A DNA stretch of 64,000 bases, from contig NZ_LN881724.1 of NCBI RefSeq assembly GCF_001457415.1, positions 806,001-870,000 of the forward strand, in the 5' to 3' direction. The notes below the pieces were generated by a model that saw only the letters and a program-made list of their open reading frames with translations, did no database searches and was not told where the DNA came from. Source of the DNA: Gorillibacterium timonense. Lineage in GTDB: Bacteria; Bacillota; Bacilli; Paenibacillales; NBRC-103111. Of this stretch, positions 32,843 to 42,088 are shown piece by piece. A program made the translations under genes and the position numbers. Every line of letters starts with the position of its first letter. The first letter of the stretch is position 1.

Positions 32843-34594
32843 ATGTTCAAAAGGATTGGAAGATTCGCCCTGGCAGGAATGCTCGTCATCGGAGGGTTTA
32901 CGGGCATCGTCAAGAGTGTGGAAACTCAAGCATCCGCTGCATCCGGCTTTTATCATACTGTCGGAAACCGGATTGTCGACGCTTCCGGAAACCCCGCTGT
33001 TCTTAATGGGATCAACTGGTTCGGCTTCGAGACGTCCAACTATTCCCCTCATGGGATTTGGGCGCGGTCCATGGATAGTCTATTGGATCAAATCAAAGAG
33101 AATGGCTACAATCTTATCCGTTTGCCGTATTGTAACGAAATGTTCGACTCCACCGCGAAGGTCGCAGGGGTCGATTGGGTAAAGAATCCCGATCTCGTAG
33201 GCTTGACTCCGATCCAGGTGATGGACAAATTGGTGGAGAAAGCCGGAGCTCGCGGCATGAAGATCTTCTTGGACCGACACCGGCCGGATTCCAACAGTCA
33301 ATCGAACCTGTGGTACACGGCCAAGTATTCTGAACAACGCTGGATCGATGACTGGAAAATGCTCGCCGCCCGCTATGCCGACAATCCGACGGTGATCGGC
33401 GGAGATCTGCACAATGAGCCACACGGCGAAGCCACTTGGGGAACCGGAGATCTCGCTACGGATTGGCGGCTAGCCGCTGAAAAGGCGGGTAATGCTATCC
33501 TCTCCGTGAATCCGAACTGGCTTATCATCGTCGAAGGCATCGACAGCAAGGTACAAGGCGAAACGGGCGGATACTGGTGGGGCGGCAATCTAAAAGGGGT
33601 CAAGAACTACCCTGTGCGCCTGAACGTTCCCAACCGAATCGTCTATTCGTCCCATGATTACGGACCGGGTGTCGCAGATCAAACCTGGTTCCATGACGGC
33701 TCCTTTCCGAGTAACATGCCTGCCATTTGGGACCAATATTGGGGTTATATCAGCAAGCAAAATCTAGCGCCGGTCATCGTCGGCGAATTCGGCGGTCGAA
33801 GCGTCGATACGACTTCCGTAGAAGGCAAATGGCAAAACGCTTTGGTGGATTACATCAAAGCGAACGATTTGTACTGGACGTACTGGTGCGTGAATCCGAA
33901 CAGCGGCGATACCGGAGGGCTGCTCTTGGATGACTGGCAGACCTGGAATCGAGAGAAGCAAGCGATGCTGAACCGGATGATGAAGCCGCTGCCGACCGCA
34001 ACGGCCTCGCCGAGTCCAACAGCTACGTCGACGCCGACACCCACAGCAACCCCGACTCCATCGGCAACTCCTATCCTGACGCCAACGCCGACTGGATCGC
34101 CAACGCCAACGTCGACATCCACGGTTACGCCGACATCGTCGGCAACCCCTAGCTCGACTCCGGCAAGCGGCTTGATTGTCCAATACAAAGCGGGTGACAC
34201 GAGCGCTTCCGACAACCAGATCAAGCCGTTCTTCAACATCAAGAATACCGGAGGAACGGGAGTTAAGCTGAGCGAATTGACCCTGCGCTATTACTTCTCG
34301 AAAGACGGAAATGCTGGCATGAGCTCCTGGATCGATTGGGCGGCAATCGGGGGAACCCACATTACACGGACGTTCACCGATACCTACGTGGAAGTGGGCT
34401 TTACGGCCGGAGCGGGTTCGCTCCAAGCAGGCGAGCAGACGGGTGACATTCAGCTGCGATTGGCAAAGACGGACTGGTCCAACTTCGACGAAGCCAATGA
34501 CTACTCGTACAAGGGTACCCTGACCACCTATACGGACTGGAGCAAAGTGACGCTCTATCAGGCTGGCAAGCTGGTCTGGGGCATCGAACCGTAG
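32843..34594 (+). CDS. Secreted endoglucanase, GH5 catalytic domain with C-terminal CBM3
   Basis: A 583-residue extracellular cellulase. Signal peptide about 1-33 (charged start, hydrophobic core, ASAAS cleavage region). GH5 barrel about 34-378, with acid/base Glu192 in HNEPHG and nucleophile Glu315 in VGEFGG; VLNGINWFGFE at the start of the barrel is a GH5 hallmark. A Thr/Pro/Ser linker (about 381-437) joins a CBM3 (about 440-583) with SDNQIKPFFNIKNTGG and VELSELTLRYYF-type strands that bind cellulose. GAGGGAGATACG precedes the ATG. Two cre-like boxes suggest catabolite repression. The linker's repetitive DNA is not a CRISPR. Confidence 0.95.
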   Translation: MFKRIGRFALAGMLVIGGFTGIVKSVETQASAASGFYHTVGNRIVDASGNPAVLNGINWFGFETSNYSPHGIWARSMDSLLDQIKENGYNLIRLPYCNEMFDSTAKVAGVDWVKNPDLVGLTPIQVMDKLVEKAGARGMKIFLDRHRPDSNSQSNLWYTAKYSEQRWIDDWKMLAARYADNPTVIGGDLHNEPHGEATWGTGDLATDWRLAAEKAGNAILSVNPNWLIIVEGIDSKVQGETGGYWWGGNLKGVKNYPVRLNVPNRIVYSSHDYGPGVADQTWFHDGSFPSNMPAIWDQYWGYISKQNLAPVIVGEFGGRSVDTTSVEGKWQNALVDYIKANDLYWTYWCVNPNSGDTGGLLLDDWQTWNREKQAMLNRMMKPLPTATASPSPTATSTPTPTATPTPSATPILTPTPTGSPTPTSTSTVTPTSSATPSSTPASGLIVQYKAGDTSASDNQIKPFFNIKNTGGTGVKLSELTLRYYFSKDGNAGMSSWIDWAAIGGTHITRTFTDTYVEVGFTAGAGSLQAGEQTGDIQLRLAKTDWSNFDEANDYSYKGTLTTYTDWSKVTLYQAGKLVWGIEP

Positions 34595-34617
34595 GATCGA
34601 CTTGTAGAGGTAAACAA

Positions 34618-34659
34618 GAAAGGGGCAAGGCTGTTCATTCGGACGGCCTTGCCTCTTGT
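34618..34659 (+). terminator. Intrinsic terminator of the cellulase gene
   Basis: GGCAAGGC (34624-34631) pairs with GCCTTGCC (34646-34653), flanked by AAGAAA and TCTTGT. Confidence 0.75.
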
Positions 34660-34785
34660 GCAAATACCCGATATTCGAATAATATTTCTTAGGAATGGAA
34701 TGTAGCGGATACGATTGTCGCCGCCGTGTATGAAACCGATCGGGAAGGCATTCTATTGATCTAGAGAAGGAACGGAGGCTGAATA

Positions 34786-35235
34786 ATGAGCAGCGAAATT
34801 GTTCTCGATCAGGAGAAAGATCATGATGCTCTGGTAGAGATTTGGCATAAAGCGGTCGTTCAGACCCACACGTTTTTGTCGGAAGAGGATATTCATTTCT
34901 ACCATCAGGTCGTGCAAAATGGCGCCTTAAACGAAGTCGAGATTTGGGTGGAGTTGAACGATGAGAAGGAGCCGACGGGATTCATCGGGCTTGACGGTAA
35001 GAAGATCGAAATGCTGTTTGTTGATCCCGATTATCATGGGTTAGGGATCGGCAGAAGATTAATCGGACAAGCTGAGAAAGTGAAAGGAAGCCATCTTCAG
35101 GTCGATGTCAATGAGCAAAACGAAGGCGCCTGCGCATTCTACAAACGGCTTGGATTCGTTCAGACGGGAAGGTCGGAGCTTGATGGATCCGGCCGCCCCT
35201 TCCCCCTGCTCCACCTGGAGTATAAAGCATTCTAG
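34786..35235 (+). CDS. GNAT family N-acetyltransferase
   Basis: A 149-residue single-domain GNAT similar to YjaB-type acetyltransferases. Helix 1 contains LVEIWHKAVVQTHTFL, the acetyl-CoA loop is DPDYHGLGIGRRLI near residue 82, and the C-terminal signature is NEGACAFYKRLGFVQTGR near 108. Substrate unknown. AACGGAGG lies 9 nt before the ATG. It is followed by a 14-bp perfect bidirectional terminator, so it is monocistronic. Confidence 0.87.
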   Translation: MSSEIVLDQEKDHDALVEIWHKAVVQTHTFLSEEDIHFYHQVVQNGALNEVEIWVELNDEKEPTGFIGLDGKKIEMLFVDPDYHGLGIGRRLIGQAEKVKGSHLQVDVNEQNEGACAFYKRLGFVQTGRSELDGSGRPFPLLHLEYKAF

Positions 35236-35289
35236 CCTTTCACTTTACGAAATGCGAAAATCGCTCCGGATGGATTATGCTCCGATAAC

Positions 35290-35323
35290 AAACAGGCCCA
35301 TGCATCGTGGCATGGGCCTGTTT
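35290..35323. terminator. Bidirectional intrinsic terminator
   Basis: A perfect 14-bp stem, AAACAGGCCCATGC / GCATGGGCCTGTTT, with a 6-nt loop, between the convergent acetyltransferase and oxidoreductase genes. Confidence 0.93.
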
Positions 35324-35381
35324 AGCTTCGAATCGGGCAAGGAGGGAGTCTTCCCGGCTCGCTATCTTCACTAGCGAGTGC

Positions 35382-36368
35382 TTATTTCAAATCGGCCAGA
35401 GGAACGGGTCTAGATTCCCGTACGGAGCGATAAGCCGCTTCCATAAGGCGGGTGAGGTCCAGTGCCAATTCCAGGTTTTCGGTCGCTTCGGTATCGTCCT
35501 GAATGTGTTGGACCCACTGCTCGAAGGCAGTTGGGTGATCTTGCTCTAGCGGCAGCTCCTGCCAGCCCGGTTTTCCGGCTTCGCTTAAGTAAAGTCTGTC
35601 GGTCTCAGGCGCGCCATAAATCAGACTTCCCTTCGTCCCATGAAGCTCCACGAAGAAGGGGGAGCGAGCGGTGACAAATCCTGCCTCGACGACGGCTGCG
35701 GCTCCGTTTGGATACTTCAATACGGCTACGGCGTTGTCTTCGACTTCCTTGCTGGTCACGTACCCGAAAGTGGCACTCACGCTATCGGGAAGTCCCAGGA
35801 ATAGCCGGGCGAGGTACATCGGGTGGCAGCCAAGGTCGATCAGCGCGCCGCCGCCGCATTCTTCTTTGGTATAGAAATGCTCGGGCAGCCATCCGGCCAA
35901 TGCTCCGTCATGGGAGAGGCGGGTGCGGACCAGCGTCAGATCGCCGAGAAGTTCTTGGCTGATGATCTTTTCGATAGCGAGAGTGTAACCCTCGTTCCGT
36001 CTGGGTAGGGAAACCGTGAGCTTCACACCGTTTTCCCTTGCGACGTCTATGATTTCGCGTGCTTCCTTGACTGTCGTTGCGATGACTTTTTCGGTAAAAA
36101 TATGTTTGCCGTTCAAAGCGGCACTGACCATGACGTCTCGGTGGAGGTTGGTCGGAGTATCGATCACGACTCCATCGATGGACGAGTCCTCGAGGAGATC
36201 CTCCAAGCGGTCGAAGTATTTGACTCCGCGTTTCTCCGCTTCCGCTTTTCCCCGTTCGGGTATTTCATCCCAGATGGCCGTGATTTCGGTATCCGGATGC
36301 GATTCCACTTGTGCTGCATAATCTTTCGCATGGACGTGCCAGAAGCTGAGCATGGCAACCTTGATCAT
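35382..36368 (-). CDS. Gfo/Idh/MocA family oxidoreductase
   Basis: A 328-residue NAD(P)-dependent sugar or inositol dehydrogenase-like protein. N-terminal Rossmann fold (about 1-120) and C-terminal alpha/beta domain (about 130-300). The canonical GxGxxG loop is replaced by MLSFWHVHA, and the usual EKP motif reads TEKVIA near residue 93; the DLGCHPMYLARLFLG segment near 177 holds the family Asp/His pair. Such variants form a subgroup of the family whose substrates are not assigned. Transcribed alone toward the bidirectional terminator. Confidence 0.87.
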   Translation of the reverse strand: MIKVAMLSFWHVHAKDYAAQVESHPDTEITAIWDEIPERGKAEAEKRGVKYFDRLEDLLEDSSIDGVVIDTPTNLHRDVMVSAALNGKHIFTEKVIATTVKEAREIIDVARENGVKLTVSLPRRNEGYTLAIEKIISQELLGDLTLVRTRLSHDGALAGWLPEHFYTKEECGGGALIDLGCHPMYLARLFLGLPDSVSATFGYVTSKEVEDNAVAVLKYPNGAAAVVEAGFVTARSPFFVELHGTKGSLIYGAPETDRLYLSEAGKPGWQELPLEQDHPTAFEQWVQHIQDDTEATENLELALDLTRLMEAAYRSVRESRPVPLADLK

Positions 36369-36619
36369 CTGCCGTTCATCCTCTCTTCCGCATGGTAAAT
36401 GTAGTCAACACGGACCTGCCGCGACCCGTTCATCATAGCACATATGGATGGAAGAGATGGTTGCATCCCGGTGACGATTCGGTGATCCCGGCTCGTTTTT
36501 GTCTTTTCTGTTACGGAGCTGGAAAGGAACCGAGACACCTGATGACTTCAACGGATGAGATAAGAGGAGGAACCTCGGTGTTTTTCGGAAAGTGCATCGG
36601 ATTTTTGTATCAAATGCCG

Positions 36620-38095
36620 TTACATAATGGTCTCTTCCTTAGCAACTACGTTTATGTCCTTTTCAATCTTACCCTTCTTCTTCATGGGCATAAACAAGGT
36701 TACGACCAACGCGATAACGGACAAAATCATCATGAAGTAGTAAGCATCGCTTGCACCCGAGATGGAAGCAAGGGATTTCAGGAGCCCCGCAGGAGTGGAT
36801 GGATCTTTGAGCATGATCGTAGCTGCATGACCTTTTGACTGCACCGTAAAAATCGTAACCACGACAGCAGTCCCGATCGCCCCGGCAATTTGGCGAACGG
36901 TATTATTCACGGCTGTACCATGCGTACCGAGTTGTTTAGGCAACGCATTTAGTGCGGCTGTATTGAGTGGCATGGTAATGAAGCTTAACCCGATTCGCAA
37001 GCAAATGGTCCGAATCATTAAGTACAGATACGTTGTCGATTCCGATAAATCGGTTACCGCCCACATGGAGGGGATAATAAACAGCAGACCGATGATAAAC
37101 AGCGGCTTCGCTCCAACACGATCGTACAATTTACCCGTAACCGGCGACATCAATGCGTTGATAAGGGCGCCAGGCAATAATAATAGCCCTGCATCAAATG
37201 CTGTAAAACCGCGACCCTTCTGGAGATAAATGGGCAATAAGATCATGTCAGCGTACATCATCATCGTGATTAGCACGTTAATAAGAGACGTGAACGTAAA
37301 GATTTTATTTTTAAAGACGGATAGGTTTAACAGGGGATCGTCCGACTTCACCTGACGAATACAGAATAGAGCCGTTACAACGATACCAATCCCTAACGAC
37401 AAGATCACGACGAGATCGTCCCAGCCCTTACTGCCTGCGCTGCTGAAGCCGTATAAAATAAAGCCAAATCCGATGGTGGATAGAAGGACGCTTACTCCAT
37501 CGAGCTTCGCCTTAGACGTTTCGGATACATTCATTAAATACTTGAATGCCAACACGATGACAATAAGGACAAGTGGGGTGAGACCGATAAACAACCAGCG
37601 CCAAGAGTGGTATTCGACAATAAATCCCGAGAGAGTCGGGCCAATGGCAGGAGCGAAGATCATTGCCAGTCCAAGCAGGCCCATAGCACTGCCGCGTTTT
37701 TCAACAGGGAAGATAGCGAGCACAACACTCATCATGAGGGGCATTACAATTCCTGCACCGGCAGCTTGGATCATCCGTCCTGCCAAGAGTACAAAAAAGC
37801 TTGGCGCCGCTGCACAAATGACCGAACCGATTAATAAAAACAACATGGCACTTATAAATAATTGACGTGTTGTAAAGCGTTTCATTAAGTAGGCGGTAAT
37901 CGGAATCAATATCCCGTTGATCAACATAAATCCCGTTGAAATCCATTGTATAGTTGCTGCCGTGACATCAAATACATCCATCAGATTACTCAAGGCAACA
38001 TTCAATAACGTCTGATTGAGTGTGGATAAGAAACAACCAAAGATTAAGATGGTGAGTAAAATCCCTTTATTCATTTTCTTAGTGCCTTCTTGCAT
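36620..38095 (-). CDS. MFS transporter, DHA2 family
   Basis: A 491-residue 14-helix H+-coupled exporter. Helix 1 begins GILLTILIFGCFLSTLNQTLLNVAL, with the DHA2 motif LNxTxxNVAL; the AYLMKRFTTRQLF motif A-like loop and the GPTLSGFIVEYHSWRWLF motif C/D segment follow. Similar to LmrB/MdeA-type drug exporters. ATG 38095 has GAGAGG at 8 nt on the minus strand; the longer frame to 38167 covers the promoter region. Divergent from a TetR-type regulator with a palindromic operator between. Codon use is AT-richer than that of the first MFS gene at 28.6 kb. Confidence 0.9.
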   Translation of the reverse strand: MQEGTKKMNKGILLTILIFGCFLSTLNQTLLNVALSNLMDVFDVTAATIQWISTGFMLINGILIPITAYLMKRFTTRQLFISAMLFLLIGSVICAAAPSFFVLLAGRMIQAAGAGIVMPLMMSVVLAIFPVEKRGSAMGLLGLAMIFAPAIGPTLSGFIVEYHSWRWLFIGLTPLVLIVIVLAFKYLMNVSETSKAKLDGVSVLLSTIGFGFILYGFSSAGSKGWDDLVVILSLGIGIVVTALFCIRQVKSDDPLLNLSVFKNKIFTFTSLINVLITMMMYADMILLPIYLQKGRGFTAFDAGLLLLPGALINALMSPVTGKLYDRVGAKPLFIIGLLFIIPSMWAVTDLSESTTYLYLMIRTICLRIGLSFITMPLNTAALNALPKQLGTHGTAVNNTVRQIAGAIGTAVVVTIFTVQSKGHAATIMLKDPSTPAGLLKSLASISGASDAYYFMMILSVIALVVTLFMPMKKKGKIEKDINVVAKEETIM

Positions 38096-38192
38096 GGTGT
38101 AGTCCTCTCTTCGTTGCTTTTTCGACAGAGTGTCAATAAAATATATCATATCAGCATTAAGGAGCAATTCCTATTCACAGTTTCATTGGTCA

Positions 38193-38208
38193 TGTCGACT
38201 AATCGACA
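38193..38208. promoter_or_regulatory. Palindromic candidate TetR operator
   Basis: TGTCGA-CTAA-TCGACA in the divergent intergenic region. A related half-site pair (TCGACAGAGTGTCAA, about 38122-38136) lies 60 bp closer to the MFS gene. Confidence 0.5.
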
Positions 38209-38262
38209 GAATGGGTTCATCAGTTGAGGAAGTGAAAAAATAATCGATCATCGAGGGATGAA

Positions 38263-38814
38263 ATGTCTACACAAAAAAAAGAAGATCCACGTGTGATTCG
38301 CACGAAGAAGATGCTGAAGGAAGCTGTTTTTTCATTGTTGGCGGAGAATCACGATATTTCTCAGTTGACTGTTCAAAAAATATCCAACCGTGCAGAACTA
38401 AATCGAGCAACGTTTTATTTGCATTATGAGGATATTAACGATTTGATGCGCCACATCGTACATGAAATCTTTGATGAGCTATCCATGAAATTTGAACCGC
38501 TCTTACATGTGAAGGGCAGCAACGAGCAGGAGCAGTTGGTTACGTTTCTTCATTATTTTTATGAATATCGGGAAATCTTTGCGATATTGGTTGAGCATAA
38601 AGGCTTCAAAAACCGCTTGTCCAACCTGTTAAAAACGATTATAGAAAAACGTAGAGAAGCCAGAAACATTACCATAAAGGAGGTAGCCTCCGTTGATATT
38701 GTTGCATCCTCACTACTGGGGATTATTATGTGGTGGATAACGGAGGGCATCCAATATAACGCGGAATATATAGCGGGTCAAATTACCTTGATGTATAAAA
38801 GAAGATATTTGTAA
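38263..38814 (+). CDS. TetR/AcrR family transcriptional regulator
   Basis: A 183-residue regulator with an N-terminal helix-turn-helix (about 10-60: FSLLAENHDISQLTVQ, then KISNRAELNRATFYLHYED) and a C-terminal TetR_C_7/DhaS-like domain ending in an IIMWWITEGIQYNAEYIAGQ helix. GAGGGATGAA precedes the ATG. It should control the divergent MFS exporter through the palindrome at 38193. A terminator follows at 38861. Confidence 0.88.
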   Translation: MSTQKKEDPRVIRTKKMLKEAVFSLLAENHDISQLTVQKISNRAELNRATFYLHYEDINDLMRHIVHEIFDELSMKFEPLLHVKGSNEQEQLVTFLHYFYEYREIFAILVEHKGFKNRLSNLLKTIIEKRREARNITIKEVASVDIVASSLLGIIMWWITEGIQYNAEYIAGQITLMYKRRYL

Positions 38815-38860
38815 TCGGTTAGGTTCGCCATTTCTCCGTTATAGAGTATGTGCTCGGTTG

Positions 38861-38889
38861 CCTGTCATCTCGCGATGACGGGTCTTTTT
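38861..38889 (+). terminator. Intrinsic terminator after the TetR gene
   Basis: CCTGTCATC pairs with GATGACGGG across a TCGC loop, followed by TCTTTTT. Confidence 0.85.
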
Positions 38890-38958
38890 ATTATCGAGAG
38901 GATCGTATGAACACCTATCAAGAAAGTGGACGGTTAGGAGTAGACCTGTCACCTTTTA

Positions 38959-39025
38959 CCCAAAAGGGCAGAAATCGGTCGCCCTTCTGTACGATGTTGC
39001 CCGTTCTCTGTACCTGTAAGATAGA
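38959..39025 (+). repeat. Hairpin-containing repeat, copy 1
   Basis: CCCAAAAGGGC, a short spacer, GCCCTTCTG then TACGATGTTG and a GTTCTCTGTACCTGTAAGAT tail. Similar, better-preserved copies lie at 42351 and 48281. This copy precedes the lipid kinase gene and is the most diverged. Confidence 0.45.
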
Positions 39026-39066
39026 AGGATGAAAGGCTTACCTGATCAAAGAGGAGGAATCCAATC

Positions 39067-39969
39067 ATGAAAATAAAAATGATCATAAATCCCGTTTCAG
39101 GGCAACATAAAGCACATGCAAGTAAAGCTGCTGTTATTGAACGTCTGAAAACGAGGTATGCCTTAAGGGATCATGATATTTTCTATACAAGCCAGGAAAA
39201 TAGATGTGTAGAGACTTCATTCTTTGACAATTGCGATTCGCTCGTGGTGGCAGGCGGTGACGGAACTCTTCATTTTGCGGTCAATACGATCAAACGCCTT
39301 GGCATAGATGTCCCTCTAGCCTACCTTCCGACAGGTACAGTCAACGATTTCGGGAATAGTTTGAAATTGCCGCGTACTCCGGACAGGTTTTGCGAGATGC
39401 TGGAAAAAGGGAAGACGAAGAAGATCGATATCGGATTGGCGGGAAATGAGTATTTTCATTATGTTGTGGCCGGCGGTGCAATCAACTCAATCAGCTATTC
39501 TACCAATCAATACTTGAAAAATGTTATGGGAGAAAAGGCTTATTATTTATCTGCTGTTCCTAAGCTTCCCAAAATTTTGTCGGGGACGCACATCAAGATT
39601 GAGTGTGATGAATTGCGTCAGGAACAAGAGGCGCTCTTATATTTGGTTACGAATTCCCCGGTCATTGGCGGAATAGAAGGAATGGTTCCGGATGCCAAAA
39701 TGGACGACGGACAACTCCATGTCCTTATTATTCAAAAAAGTTCGTTGTTCAATACCCTGCAACTTTTTTTTGATATCAAAAATGGAACCCATCTTAACCG
39801 TCCGGATGTTTTGTATTTTAGGACAAAACGATTGAGCATTACGCAGTATGGTCTAGATGCGGCACACGTGGGGATTGATGGAGAGATGTACAGCACTTCT
39901 CTTGTTCATATTGAGGTTATTCCCCGAGGAATAACGATCATGGTACCTTTCGAATCAGAGGTTGCATAA
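39067..39969 (+). CDS. Diacylglycerol kinase family lipid kinase
   Basis: A 300-residue YegS/BmrU/DagK-like enzyme that phosphorylates a lipid (diacylglycerol, sphingoid or other) at the membrane surface. N-terminal IINPVSGQHKA, the nucleotide-binding VVAGGDGTLHFAVN near residue 60, and YLPTGTVNDFGNSLKLP near 92 are the catalytic-domain signatures; the C-terminal half forms the beta-sandwich with GIDGEMY near 281. GGAGG is 7 nt before the ATG. It is 21 bp upstream of the alarmone synthetase and co-oriented with it, so the two are probably one transcript. AT-rich gene. Confidence 0.9.
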   Translation: MKIKMIINPVSGQHKAHASKAAVIERLKTRYALRDHDIFYTSQENRCVETSFFDNCDSLVVAGGDGTLHFAVNTIKRLGIDVPLAYLPTGTVNDFGNSLKLPRTPDRFCEMLEKGKTKKIDIGLAGNEYFHYVVAGGAINSISYSTNQYLKNVMGEKAYYLSAVPKLPKILSGTHIKIECDELRQEQEALLYLVTNSPVIGGIEGMVPDAKMDDGQLHVLIIQKSSLFNTLQLFFDIKNGTHLNRPDVLYFRTKRLSITQYGLDAAHVGIDGEMYSTSLVHIEVIPRGITIMVPFESEVA

Positions 39970-39990
39970 AACAAAGGGGAGGCATATTAA

Positions 39991-40752
39991 ATGGTAAACT
40001 TATACAATTTAATGAATGCGGACAGTATGGATATCAATGATACTTATCCAACTGGGATTCATTCGCCTAGACATGACTTCTCCCATGAACGGATATCCAT
40101 AGCCAGTTCCGAAATGATCCCCCATTTGAATTCGTCAAAAAAGGCAATAAGCACAATGATTGAGTACAAAGAATTAATGATGATGTACAGTTGTGCGATG
40201 AAAGAAATTAAGACAAAGTTTGATGTTCTGAACACGGAATTCGAAATACGGTATCAAAGAAACCCCATCAATTATATGGCTACTCTACTTAAAAGCACAG
40301 CCAGCATTCTTAAAAAAATGGAGAAAAAGCAACTGCCGTTTACTATTGAACATATTGAAAATCATGTTCATGATGTAGCGGGAGTTCGTGTGATCTGCTC
40401 TTATGTTGACGATATATATTTCATAGCAGATGCGCTAATACGTCAGAACGACATTAAGCTAATTAAGCAGAAGGATTACATTTCTCATCCAAAGTCAAAC
40501 GGTTATCGCAGTTTACATTTGGTCGTTAGCATACCCGTTTTTTTTGCCGAACATCAGAAACAAATTACGGTAGAGGTGCAAATCAGGACGATTGCCATGG
40601 ATTTCTGGGCGAGCCTGGAGCATCAGCTTAGATACAAGCATCGGCATCCGGAAGAAGATGAGCTCACCAAACAATTAAAGGAATGCTCCGATGTCATTTC
40701 CGATGTTGACTCGCGCATGCATAACCTTAGGTTGAGATGTACAGGAATATAG
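39991..40752 (+). CDS. Small alarmone synthetase (RelA/SpoT-domain GTP pyrophosphokinase)
   Basis: A 253-residue single-domain (p)ppGpp synthetase of the RelP/RelQ (YwaC/YjbM) type, without hydrolase, TGS or ACT domains. The synthetase signatures are complete: NPINYMATLLKSTASI near 89, VAGVRVICSYVDDIYFIADAL near 128, IKQKDYISHPKSNGYRSLHL near 158 (catalytic and GTP-binding residues), VEVQIRTIAMDFWASLEHQL near 193. The N-terminal ~60 residues are an extra, poorly conserved region. It follows a lipid kinase by 21 bp, an unusual partner. A terminator follows at 40768. Confidence 0.93.
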   Translation: MVNLYNLMNADSMDINDTYPTGIHSPRHDFSHERISIASSEMIPHLNSSKKAISTMIEYKELMMMYSCAMKEIKTKFDVLNTEFEIRYQRNPINYMATLLKSTASILKKMEKKQLPFTIEHIENHVHDVAGVRVICSYVDDIYFIADALIRQNDIKLIKQKDYISHPKSNGYRSLHLVVSIPVFFAEHQKQITVEVQIRTIAMDFWASLEHQLRYKHRHPEEDELTKQLKECSDVISDVDSRMHNLRLRCTGI

Positions 40753-40767
40753 TATCTGCGGTAAGCA

Positions 40768-40795
40768 GGGAAGCTGCTCGAAAGGACAGCTTCCC
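40768..40795 (+). terminator. Intrinsic terminator
   Basis: GGGAAGCTG (40768-40776) pairs with CAGCTTCCC (40787-40795); the T-tract is weak (ACGTTCTTC). It separates the alarmone synthetase from the histidine kinase, perhaps partially. Confidence 0.65.
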
Positions 40796-40894
40796 ACGTT
40801 CTTCTAGCAATGTCGCTCAGTATCCATCAGGAGCTCCCTTATACGGATAGCACATTTGAGGAGAAGCTTTTAATACAGATAAGGGGGAGGACCA

Positions 40895-42088
40895 TTGAAC
40901 GGAAAAGCCGGAATAAAGAATATAAACGAATTATTTGCTTCAAGGCTGCCTACTTTAATTTGGATGTCAATCGTATATGTAGGAACGATTATTCTTCAAT
41001 TTTTTAAGGAGCCTTTGGTTTTAGAGGGGGCTGTATTTACAGGATTATTTACAGTCCATGTATTATTACACTGGAATTCCTACAAAGTTACACAAAAAAA
41101 TTTTTGGCTTTATTTCTCGATTCAAGCCGCTTTCATTTATTTGTGTGCCATTTTAATGCGAGGGGGTTATCAGGCAGTTTTAAACGGACTACTTCCTATA
41201 CTGATAGCCCAGAGTCTTAGTTTTTCATTTCGGGTTAAGAGAGTAGCGTTCATATCACTTATCAGTATCATCGTTTTTTTTGATTCCTCTTTGACTGTTG
41301 GAGATACGGATGAACTTATTATATTTCTTCCTATATTTATTCTGATGCTTATTGTGGTACTGGCTTATGCAATAATGTTCTTCACACAGGTACAAGAGCG
41401 GCTCAGAACCCAAAGCTTTCTGGAGGATCTAAGAGAAGCACATGAGAAGGTGGAAGAGTTAACCCTCGCTAACGAACGTCAGCGAATGGCCCGGGATTTG
41501 CATGATACACTCGCACAAGGGGTTGCCGGACTCATTATGCAGCTCGAAGCTGCAGATGCCCATATGTCACAGGATCAAGCGAAGCGGGCTCAGGAAATTA
41601 TTAGACAGTCGATGCAACAGGCACGCCGAACATTAGCCGAAGCTCGAAGAGCAATTGACAATCTACGAACGAAATCAGCACCCGAGATTGATTTCAAAGA
41701 GGCGATTTACTATGAGATTGAACATTTTACTGATGCTACCGGAATTGTTGTGTCTACAGATTACCGATTAAACAAGCGATTATCCAGATTGTTGATGGAA
41801 CACAGCTTGTATATCATGAAGGAGAGTCTTACCAATATCGCCCGTCATGCAAAGGCTGATAAAGTATGGGTTTTTGTCTCTATACATAATGGCAGACTCA
41901 TTATCGAAATTGCGGATAATGGTATTGGATTTCGAACGAATGATATGGGCAAAGATGTTGGACATTATGGGTTACTGGGAATTCATGAGCGGGCAAGGCT
42001 AATTGGAGGAGAGATTTATGTGAACAGTAACTCGGAGGGGACCCGTATTAAGTTGGAGACGCCCTTAACTGAAGGAGAACTTACATGA
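40895..42088 (+). CDS. Sensor histidine kinase (YdfH/DesK-like, HisKA_3 class)
   Basis: A 397-residue membrane kinase. Five or six hydrophobic helices occupy about 15-170. A dimerisation helix leads to RQRMARDLHDTLAQGVAGL, with phospho-acceptor His203, and a HATPase_c domain follows (N box MKESLTNIARHAKA near 309, G1 IADNGIGF near 340). TTG start; GGGGGAGG lies 4 nt upstream. Its stop overlaps the ATG of the response-regulator gene, which is reduced to a remnant. The MMPL gene downstream matches the B. subtilis ydfH-ydfI-ydfJ order, in which the kinase pair controls the MMPL exporter; I infer a homologous system that has lost its regulator. Confidence 0.9.
   Translation: MNGKAGIKNINELFASRLPTLIWMSIVYVGTIILQFFKEPLVLEGAVFTGLFTVHVLLHWNSYKVTQKNFWLYFSIQAAFIYLCAILMRGGYQAVLNGLLPILIAQSLSFSFRVKRVAFISLISIIVFFDSSLTVGDTDELIIFLPIFILMLIVVLAYAIMFFTQVQERLRTQSFLEDLREAHEKVEELTLANERQRMARDLHDTLAQGVAGLIMQLEAADAHMSQDQAKRAQEIIRQSMQQARRTLAEARRAIDNLRTKSAPEIDFKEAIYYEIEHFTDATGIVVSTDYRLNKRLSRLLMEHSLYIMKESLTNIARHAKADKVWVFVSIHNGRLIIEIADNGIGFRTNDMGKDVGHYGLLGIHERARLIGGEIYVNSNSEGTRIKLETPLTEGELT

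Noticed and set aside
34010..34160. Short tandem repeats resembling a CRISPR or minisatellite
   Set aside because: They encode the Thr/Pro/Ser linker of the cellulase in frame, with no repeat-spacer structure.
38850..39032. 60-codon frame between the TetR gene and the lipid kinase
   Set aside because: It crosses a terminator and repeat copy 1; no coding signature.
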